Assembly: GCA_030596915.1 (NCBI GenBank) | Contig: JAUVSX010000036.1 | Span: 1 to 12,188 of the forward strand | DNA: 12,188 nucleotides | Direction of reading: 5' to 3' | Source: Chloroflexota bacterium | Lineage (GTDB): Bacteria > Chloroflexota > Anaerolineae > B4-G1 | Shown here: positions 1 through 5,443 of the stretch, piece after piece | How positions within the stretch are numbered: the stretch's first letter is position 1 | Layout of the letters: every line of letters starts with the position of its first letter | Translations under genes and position numbers: made by a program | Notes under the pieces: model-generated | The model's database searches: none | Told to the model about the DNA's origin: nothing | What the model saw: only the letters and a program-made list of their open reading frames with translations

Positions 1-74
1 ATCCCGAGTGGTCCGTGTCGGCGGACGAGGAGGGCCGATATGCGGAGCTGGTTGCGGAGCGCAAGGCTCACTAG
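1..74 (+). pseudogene. prmC: prmC upstream fragment ending at an in-frame TAG (5' end off the window)
   Basis: Read in the frame of the methyltransferase that follows, codons from position 3 give a segment ending LVAERKAH and then TAG at 72-74. After the stop, the same frame continues PLPYLTG...EFYGLDFEVTPEVLIPRPETE. This is the standard PrmC linker between the N-terminal release-factor-binding helical domain and the catalytic domain. In E. coli PrmC the matching stretch reads RRRDGEPIAHLTG, so the TAG falls on the Glu/Gln position before the conserved Pro. The alignment is continuous on both sides, so this looks like a single base change (GAG or CAG to TAG) in an otherwise intact gene. The true start lies beyond the left edge. 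A sequencing or assembly error is possible. Confidence 0.7.
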
Positions 75-125
75 CCGCTGCCCTACCTCACCGGGTGTGT
101 CGAGTTCTACGGCCTCGACTTCGAG

Positions 126-701
126 GTGACACCTGAAGTACTGATCCCGCGACCGGAGACCGAGATGCTGGTTGACCTGGCGCTGGAGCGGCAGCCGGAT
201 AGTGTCGTCGATGTGGGCACGGGTTCGGGCTGCATCGCGATAGCATTGGCCGTCCACCTGCCGCGAGCCCTCGTCTATGCCGTTGACATCTCGCCGGCCG
301 CACTGGCCGTGGCGCGGCGCAACGCAGAGCGCCACGGTGTCGCCGGGCGACTGCACTTGATGGCTGGTGATTTGCTCACGCCGCGGCCCCAGCTCGTCGA
401 TCTCATCGTCTCCAACCCACCCTATGTGGCGGCCGACGAATGGGCCTCGCTGCCGGTGGCAGTCCGCGACCACGAGCCGAAGCTCGCGCTCGATGGCGGC
501 CCGGATGGCCTGGCCATCACCCAGCGGCTGCTATCGGAGGCGCCGGCCGTACTGAGGCCAGGCGGAGTACTGCTCGTCGAGATCGGCGCTACCCAGGCCG
601 CATCTGTGGTCCATCTCGCCGAGACTGCCTTCCCCGGAGCGACAGTCCGCATCCACGCCGACCTGGCGGGCCACGACCGTGTGCTGGAGGTGGCGACGTA
701 G
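126..701 (+). CDS. prmC: Release factor glutamine methyltransferase PrmC (HemK), catalytic domain; 5' part separated by an amber codon
   Basis: PrmC methylates the Gln of the GGQ motif in release factors RF1 and RF2, using S-adenosylmethionine, in the cytoplasm. Visible motifs, numbered from the GTG at 126: the conserved IPRPETE entry motif (residues 7-13), SAM-binding VDVGTGSGC (28-36), the acidic strand end AVDIS (52-56), and the hallmark NPPY motif (97-100, bases 414-425) that binds the substrate glutamine. The C-terminus is complete and ends at TAG 699-701. The homology continues upstream of 126 to base 75 and, across the TAG at 72-74, to the window edge. The GTG at 126 is therefore only the first usable start codon after the stop. 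It has no ribosome binding site at normal spacing and codes for an internal Val of the family. Full-length PrmC is about 280 residues; this reading gives 191 and lacks the release-factor-binding domain. Product identity is certain; whether a working protein is made is not. Confidence 0.85.
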   Translation: MTPEVLIPRPETEMLVDLALERQPDSVVDVGTGSGCIAIALAVHLPRALVYAVDISPAALAVARRNAERHGVAGRLHLMAGDLLTPRPQLVDLIVSNPPYVAADEWASLPVAVRDHEPKLALDGGPDGLAITQRLLSEAPAVLRPGGVLLVEIGATQAASVVHLAETAFPGATVRIHADLAGHDRVLEVAT

Positions 702-733
702 AGCACCAGCGCGGCGCGCCAGACGAGGGTAGC

Positions 734-1627
734 GTGATCCGGCTCTTGGCCCTGGATTTGGATGGCACGCTGATAGGGAGCGACCTGACCGTCGCGGCGA
801 GGGTCAAGCGCGCCATTGCGGCCGCTCAGGCGCGCCGGGTCGTCGTCACGCTCGCCACGGGTCGGATGTTCGAGGTCGCCGCACCATTTGCCCGCGACTT
901 GGCGATCACGGCGCCGTTGATCTGCTACCAGGGCGCGCTGGTGCGGGCTGTCGGTTCTGAATCGCCGCTGCTCGTCACACTGATGGAGCGCCCCCTGATG
1001 CAGGAGGTGCTGGAATGGGGAACCCGCCGCGGCTGGCATCTCGTCTTCTATTCCCCAGGCAAGGCATTCGCCCTTCCGCAGGAGCATCCCAACGTCTTCT
1101 ACGACATTCTGTCGCGGGAGCGGATCGTGTGGGTGGATAGTCTGCCCGCCGTACTGGATCGGCACCGGCCCGTCAAGCTCATTGCGATCGCCGAGCCGAT
1201 AGAGGCCGACCACATCGAGGCCGAGTTGCGGGAGCATTTTGGGGACCGCATGGCGGTGGTCCGGTCCCACACGTCGGTTGTAGAGGGTAGCCCGCTGGGC
1301 GTAACGAAGGGCGAGGCGCTGCGAAAACTTGCTGCCCATCTCTCTATCCCACAATCGCAGACCATGGCGATTGGCGATCGAGACAACGACATCACACTGG
1401 TTGCGTGGGCCGGCGTCGGTGTGGCGATGAGGGATGGAAGCCCGGCGCTCATCGAGATCGCCGACTGGGTTGCGCCGTCTGTGCAGGATGACGGGGTGGC
1501 GGTGGCCATCGAGCGCTTCGTGTTGAACACCGCGGCCGCCGCCTGCACCTCCGAGCACGGCGCTATCGCGGCCGGTTCGGGTCAGCCGGATCACGCAGTG
1601 GAGAATGCGCTATGTCCGTCGCCTTGA
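734..1627 (+). CDS. Cof-type HAD-IIB family phosphatase
   Basis: This is a 297-residue haloacid-dehalogenase phosphatase of the Cof/YidA type, a cytoplasmic Mg2+-dependent enzyme acting on small phosphorylated metabolites, often sugar phosphates. All four HAD motifs are visible: DLDGTL with nucleophile Asp8 and acid/base Asp10; the TGR motif with Thr42; Lys192 in GVTKGEAL; and GDRDND with metal-binding Asp215 and Asp219. The stretch of roughly 90-185 between motifs II and III is the C2-type cap expected of HAD-IIB. The GTG start at 734 is chosen because DLDGTL begins seven residues later and GAGGG lies at 725-729, although the spacing is short. It sits 32 bases after prmC, and its last 16 bases overlap the next gene. 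About 30 C-terminal residues rich in Ala and Gly extend past the core fold and run into that overlap. The substrate cannot be read from the sequence. Confidence 0.88.
   Translation: MIRLLALDLDGTLIGSDLTVAARVKRAIAAAQARRVVVTLATGRMFEVAAPFARDLAITAPLICYQGALVRAVGSESPLLVTLMERPLMQEVLEWGTRRGWHLVFYSPGKAFALPQEHPNVFYDILSRERIVWVDSLPAVLDRHRPVKLIAIAEPIEADHIEAELREHFGDRMAVVRSHTSVVEGSPLGVTKGEALRKLAAHLSIPQSQTMAIGDRDNDITLVAWAGVGVAMRDGSPALIEIADWVAPSVQDDGVAVAIERFVLNTAAAACTSEHGAIAAGSGQPDHAVENALCPSP
1600..1603 (+). promoter_or_regulatory. Ribosome binding site for the TIM-barrel gene
   Basis: GGAG lies eight bases before the ATG at 1612, inside the 3' end of the HAD gene. It supports the overlapping start and suggests translational coupling of the two genes. 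Confidence 0.6.
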
Positions 1628-2418
1628 TCCAGATTGGCTCACTGGCGGTCAGTCGGCTGATTCTGGGTGGGAATCCGTTCAGCGGATTCTCGCACCAGAG
1701 CCCAGAGCGAGACGATGAGATGCGGCGCTACTACACCACCGTCCGCATCAAGGAGACACTCCGCCACGCAGAGAGACTGGGCATCAACACCTTCCTGGGT
1801 AGGACAGACCGACACATCAGACGCGTACTCCAGGAGTATTGGGACGACGGAGGCGCCATCCAGTGGTTTGCACAGACTTGTCCGGAGTACGGGCCGCCCT
1901 CCCAGAGCGTGGCAGGCGCTGCGGCCGCCGGCGCGGTGGGCTGCTACGTGCACGGTGGGCAGATGGACTTCCTGCTGGCCCAGGATCGGAGGCAGGACGT
2001 TCACGACGCAATCGCCCGCATCCGGGATGCGGGCATGGCGGCTGGCGTCGCTGGTCACAACCCGCGGGTCTTCCAGTGGGCCGAGGAGAACCTCGATGTG
2101 GACTTCCTGATGTGTTCCTACTACAATCCATCCCGCCGGGACGAGCGGGCGGAACACACGCCGGAGACCCCGGAACGCTTCGCGCCTGCAGACCGGGAGG
2201 CGATGGTGTGCGTGATCAGGCGCCTCAACAGACCGGCAATTCACTACAAGGTCCTCGCCGCCGGCCGCAATGACCCCAGCGAGGCGTTTGGGTTCGTCGG
2301 CCGACATCTGCGGTCCGGGGATGCGGTGTGTGTCGGGGTGTTCACCAGAGATCACCCACAGATGCTCGAAGAGAACCTGCAATTGCTGGAGCGCAGCCTA
2401 CAGAATCACCGGGACTAA
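1612..2418 (+). CDS. Aldo/keto-reductase-like TIM-barrel protein of unknown function
   Basis: A 268-residue protein with the beta-alpha repeat pattern of a TIM barrel. The N-terminus (GSLAVSRLILGGNPFSG, residues 9-25) resembles the first strand of aldo/keto reductases. Candidate conserved strand-end motifs follow: NTFLGR (59-64), CYVHGG (111-116), GVAGHNP (145-151), MCSYYNP (167-173), HYKVLAAGRNDP (211-222) and VGVFTRDHP (241-249). The classic aldo/keto reductase Asp-Tyr-Lys-His tetrad is not evident: the position of the usual catalytic Asp (normally DTA) reads NTF. The NADPH-binding C-terminal motif is also not obvious. I recognise this as a family usually annotated only as hypothetical or aldo/keto reductase; its reaction is not known to me. 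The start is supported by GGAG at 1600-1603. The gene overlaps the HAD gene by 16 bases and is followed 12 bases later by a sulfatase, so a role in carbohydrate or sulfated-sugar metabolism is plausible but inferred. His114, His149, His211 and Lys213 are active-site candidates. Confidence 0.7.
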   Translation: MSVALIQIGSLAVSRLILGGNPFSGFSHQSPERDDEMRRYYTTVRIKETLRHAERLGINTFLGRTDRHIRRVLQEYWDDGGAIQWFAQTCPEYGPPSQSVAGAAAAGAVGCYVHGGQMDFLLAQDRRQDVHDAIARIRDAGMAAGVAGHNPRVFQWAEENLDVDFLMCSYYNPSRRDERAEHTPETPERFAPADREAMVCVIRRLNRPAIHYKVLAAGRNDPSEAFGFVGRHLRSGDAVCVGVFTRDHPQMLEENLQLLERSLQNHRD

Positions 2419-2422
2419 GGAG
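2419..2422 (+). promoter_or_regulatory. Ribosome binding site for the first sulfatase
   Basis: GGAG, within a longer purine-rich run at 2417-2427, starts immediately after the TAA of the preceding gene and lies eight bases before the ATG at 2431. This fixes the start and implies one transcript. Confidence 0.65.
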
Positions 2423-2430
2423 AGAGGTCG

Positions 2431-3918
2431 ATGCCATCACCCAGCTTCGTAGTCATAATGACGGACACCCAGGGGGCGAACGTGGTGGGCACGTATGGGC
2501 ATCCCGAATTGAACACGCCCAACATCGACAACCTGGCCCGCACCGGGATCAGGTTCGACCACGCGTATACCACCTGCCCCGTATGCACACCCGCGCGGGC
2601 TGGCATGCTTTCCGGCATCTATCCCCACACGGCCGGGGCGTGGACAAACAACCTGCCTATGGGCGACAACATCAAGACGATGGGCCACCGTTTCCGCGAC
2701 CACGGGTACCGCACGGGTTACATCGGCAAGTGGCACCTCGACGGCCACGACTACTTTGGCGCAGGCGTCTGCCCCGATGGCTGGGAAGAGGCCACGTGGT
2801 ACGACGGCAAGCGCTACCTGGATGAGCTGAGCGAGGAGGAGATACACCTGTGGCGCAACGGGCTGTCCACGTTGGAGCAGCTCAGGACCCACGACATCGG
2901 GCCGGAGTTCACGTGGGCCGATCGCATCTCGGATCGCGCCGTCGACTTCCTCCAGAACCGCGGGGATGATCCGTTTCTGCTCGTCGTGTCGTATGACGAG
3001 CCGCACCACCCTTTCACGTGTCCCCCGGAGTATGTCGAGCCGTTTGTGGACTACGCGTATCCTGTAGGCCCGGCGGCCTTCGACACGCTCCAGAACAAGC
3101 CAGCGCACCAGAAAGAGTGGGCCGCCTCCGAGAAACCACGGCCAGATCCCGGCTTCCTCCACCATCCGCTCTACTTCGGATGCAACAGCTTCGTCGACTA
3201 TCAGATAGGCCGTGTAATCGACGCCGTCCACTCCCTCGCGCCCGAGGACACGTACATCATCTTCACCTCCGATCACGGAGACATGCTGGGCGCTCACCGC
3301 ATCTGGGGCAAGGGCCCGGTGATGTACGAGGAGATTACCCGCATCCCCTTCATCATCGAGCAACCCCAGGAAGCGGGCGCTGGCCGCACATCCTCGACCG
3401 CGGTGAGCCACATTGACCTGCTGCCGACGATCCTCGATCTGGCGGGCCAACCTATCCCGCCGATCCTGGAAGGACGGAGCCTTGTTCCCCTAGTGGCTGG
3501 CGAAGAAGACCCTGACCGAGATGTTGTGATCGAGTTCAACCGATTCGAGATCGAGCACGATTCGTGGGGCGGATTCCAGCCAATCCGCTGCCTTGTCAGT
3601 GGCCCGCTCAAGCTGGTGATCAACCTCCTGCATACCGATGAGCTGTACGATCTGCAAGAGGATCCGTCCGAGCTCCACAACCTGATCGACGACCCGGCCT
3701 ACGCTGAGGCCCGAAACACCCTGCACGACCGCTTGCTCGAGTGGATGTATCAGAAGAGGGACCCCTTCCGCGGGCCCTCCTGGGAGAGGCGTCCCTGGCG
3801 CAGCGAGAGGCGGCTCCAGTGGCGGGGCAAGTTCCGTCCTCGGCCCGCCGATGGATACGCTCCCGAGGTGAGAGACTACAACACCGGGCTGCCAGCCACG
3901 GGCGGCAGGGATAACTAG
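2431..3918 (+). CDS. Sulfatase, Cys (formylglycine) type
   Basis: A 495-residue S1-type sulfatase, expected to hydrolyse a sulfate ester, probably on a sugar. The sulfatase signature CTPARAGMLSG starts at Cys52 and fits C-x-P-x-R-x-x-x-x-[ST]-G. Cys52 would be oxidised to formylglycine by a maturase (FGE or anaerobic SME), and none is encoded here. Other active-site elements: metal ligand Asp12 in MTDTQ, Arg56, the GKWHLDG motif with Lys100 and His102, DEPHHPF (189-195), metal ligands Asp281 and His282 in TSDHGD, and Lys294. The first strand usually ends in Asp-Asp; here the second Asp is Thr13, a variation seen in some sulfatases. No signal peptide is present, since the catalytic strand begins at residue 5, so a cytoplasmic location is likely. 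The substrate-defining C-terminal part (about 350-495) ends in an Arg- and Trp-rich stretch. It sits 12 bases after the TIM-barrel gene and 40 bases before a second superfamily member. The exact substrate is unknown. Confidence 0.9.
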   Translation: MPSPSFVVIMTDTQGANVVGTYGHPELNTPNIDNLARTGIRFDHAYTTCPVCTPARAGMLSGIYPHTAGAWTNNLPMGDNIKTMGHRFRDHGYRTGYIGKWHLDGHDYFGAGVCPDGWEEATWYDGKRYLDELSEEEIHLWRNGLSTLEQLRTHDIGPEFTWADRISDRAVDFLQNRGDDPFLLVVSYDEPHHPFTCPPEYVEPFVDYAYPVGPAAFDTLQNKPAHQKEWAASEKPRPDPGFLHHPLYFGCNSFVDYQIGRVIDAVHSLAPEDTYIIFTSDHGDMLGAHRIWGKGPVMYEEITRIPFIIEQPQEAGAGRTSSTAVSHIDLLPTILDLAGQPIPPILEGRSLVPLVAGEEDPDRDVVIEFNRFEIEHDSWGGFQPIRCLVSGPLKLVINLLHTDELYDLQEDPSELHNLIDDPAYAEARNTLHDRLLEWMYQKRDPFRGPSWERRPWRSERRLQWRGKFRPRPADGYAPEVRDYNTGLPATGGRDN

Positions 3919-3947
3919 CACTCCAACGCGACGACGTCAGCCAGCAC

Positions 3948-3952
3948 GGAGG
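3948..3952 (+). promoter_or_regulatory. Ribosome binding site for the second sulfatase-family gene
   Basis: GGAGG lies six bases before GTG at 3959 and decides this start. The protein begins directly with the first catalytic beta strand, leaving no room for a signal peptide. Confidence 0.65.
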
Positions 3953-3958
3953 TAGCAC

Positions 3959-5365
3959 GTGAATGTCATCGTCATCGTCTCGGATACGCTGCGCCGCGAT
4001 CACCTGGGATGCTACGGCAACGACTGGATCAGCACCCCCCACCTGGATCGCTTTGCGAGCAAGGCTGTCGTGTTCGACCGCGCCTATAGCGCCAGCTTCC
4101 CAACCGTGCCGCACAGGCGCGACCTGCTCACCGGTCGCCTTACGGCTACCTACACGCCGTGGGCGCCTCTTTCCGAGGACGAGGTGGTCCTGGCGGAGGT
4201 GCTCGGTGACGCTGGCTACGTCTCGATGATGGCATGCGACTGCCCGCACATCCTGGAAAACGGGTACCACTACGACCGGGGCTTCGATGGTTTCGAGTGG
4301 ATCCGCGGGCAGGAGACTGACCGCTGGATGACACACCCGGAGGCGCCAGAGCATCCCTGTGATCCATCCAAGATCCGCATGCCCGAGCGGCTTCAGAGGT
4401 TGCACCGGCGCAACGTGGCTGGATGGCGGTACGAATCAGACACCTTCGTCGCCAGAACGATGACCTCTGCCGCCCGGTGGCTGGAGGACAACTACGGGCG
4501 CGATCGTTTCTTCCTCTACGTCGACACCTTCGACCCCCACGAGCCGTGGGATGCGCCGCAGTGGTACGTGGAGATGTACGATCCTGACTATGCCGGCGAA
4601 GTCGTGGACTATCCCCGCTACAGCACGACAGACTTCCTGACTGACGCGGAACTGAACCACTGTCGGGCGTTGTATGCGGCCGAGGTCACGCTCGTGGATC
4701 GGTGGGTCGGGATGCTGCTGCAAAGGATTGAAGACCTGGGATTGCTGGAGGACACGCTCGTCCTGGTCACAACTGATCACGGATTCCTGCATGGCGAGCA
4801 CGGCATCATCGGCAAGTCGTTGATCTCGGAGGGCTCCTTCTCCTACATCCCACTCTATGAGGAGATCAACCACATCCCCTTCATCATCCGCTTCCCAGGG
4901 GCGAAGCCATCGCGTAGCCAGGCAATCGTCCAGCCGACCGACGTGATGCCCACAATCGTTGAACTTGCAGGCGCCAGCGATCCCGGTACAATGCACGGCC
5001 GCTCCTTTGCGGATGTACTGCGGGGGTCAAGTCACGACCACCTCCCCTTCGCAGTCAGCACACCGTACTTGAGGACCGAAGCCCCTCCGGTCACGGTCGT
5101 CAAGAACAACTGGACGGCTGTCCTGTACCCGAAGCGCGGGGCGCAGAAAAGGCTCGTCGACAAGGCGGTGGATGGCTTCGAAAAGGTTCATGATGCAGTC
5201 GCTGAGGATCACGGCGATCTGCTCTTCGACGTCCTCAACGACCCAGGCCAGGCATCCAATGTCGCTGGGCAGCACCCAGATGTGGTCGCAGAATTGAGAC
5301 GCGACCTGGTGAGCCGCCTCGCCGAGGTGGGCACCGACGAGGAGATCGTTGGGCGCTGGCGATAG
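3959..5365 (+). CDS. Sulfatase-superfamily hydrolase with Thr at the nucleophile position
   Basis: A 468-residue alkaline-phosphatase-superfamily protein of the sulfatase fold. The first strand ends in SDTLRRDHLGCYG (metal ligand Asp9). The second metal site is TTDHGFLHGEHG (Asp273, His274), followed by Lys286, and FDPHEPW (191-197) matches the sulfatase DPHxPF region. The signature reads TVPHRRDLLTG from Thr49. Counting back from the Thr-Gly end, Thr49 occupies the Cys/Ser position that becomes formylglycine in true sulfatases. Thr cannot be converted to formylglycine by the known maturases, but Thr is the nucleophile in related nucleotide pyrophosphatase/phosphodiesterases. The sulfate-binding Lys of the GKWH motif is also missing: the comparable segment reads MACDCPHILENG (90-101). 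The enzyme may therefore act on a phosphoester or phosphodiester, or use Thr on a sulfate. No signal peptide is visible. It lies 40 bases after the Cys-type sulfatase and 78 bases before the kinase fusion. Fold assignment is firm; the reaction is open. Confidence 0.85.
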   Translation: MNVIVIVSDTLRRDHLGCYGNDWISTPHLDRFASKAVVFDRAYSASFPTVPHRRDLLTGRLTATYTPWAPLSEDEVVLAEVLGDAGYVSMMACDCPHILENGYHYDRGFDGFEWIRGQETDRWMTHPEAPEHPCDPSKIRMPERLQRLHRRNVAGWRYESDTFVARTMTSAARWLEDNYGRDRFFLYVDTFDPHEPWDAPQWYVEMYDPDYAGEVVDYPRYSTTDFLTDAELNHCRALYAAEVTLVDRWVGMLLQRIEDLGLLEDTLVLVTTDHGFLHGEHGIIGKSLISEGSFSYIPLYEEINHIPFIIRFPGAKPSRSQAIVQPTDVMPTIVELAGASDPGTMHGRSFADVLRGSSHDHLPFAVSTPYLRTEAPPVTVVKNNWTAVLYPKRGAQKRLVDKAVDGFEKVHDAVAEDHGDLLFDVLNDPGQASNVAGQHPDVVAELRRDLVSRLAEVGTDEEIVGRWR

Positions 5366-5373
5366 AGCTGGCA

Positions 5374-5399
5374 AGGATATCTATCCTCGCCACGCGAGG
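5374..5399 (+). promoter_or_regulatory. Two overlapping short palindromes upstream of the kinase fusion
   Basis: AGGATATCTATCCT (5374-5387) is an inverted repeat of six-base arms around TC. CCTCGC-cac-GCGAGG (5385-5399) is a perfect six-base stem with a three-base loop. They share CCT, so as RNA hairpins they would exclude each other. They lie just after the second sulfatase-family stop and about 45 bases before the next start. There is no T-run after the second stem, so a standard terminator is unlikely. An operator or RNA processing site is possible but unproven. Confidence 0.3.
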
Positions 5400-5429
5400 C
5401 CCATCCGTCCCGCGCACTTCGCACACGCC

Positions 5430-5434
5430 AGGAG
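5430..5434 (+). promoter_or_regulatory. Ribosome binding site for the kinase-nucleotidyltransferase fusion
   Basis: AGGAG lies nine bases before the ATG at 5444. The protein starts MKIFVPGR, which is the expected beginning of a GHMP kinase. Confidence 0.6.
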
Positions 5435-5443
5435 ATGTGAACC

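Noticed and set aside
72..74. Recoding of TAG as an amino acid (alternative code or pyrrolysine) to explain the stop in prmC
   Set aside because: TAG closes at least six genes here at the expected C-terminus (prmC, both sulfatase-fold genes, GH3, the methyltransferase and ppa), so it is a normal stop in this genome. Site-specific readthrough is not excluded but has no support.
422..1594. Long minus-strand open frame of 390 codons opposite prmC and the HAD gene
   Set aside because: The plus strand carries complete family motifs through the same bases. The antisense frame is Arg-, His- and Asp-rich with no recognisable fold, which is typical of a shadow in GC-rich DNA.
2437..3450. Minus-strand open frame of 337 codons opposite the first sulfatase
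   Set aside because: It shows no motif or ribosome binding site, while the sulfatase on the plus strand is unambiguous.
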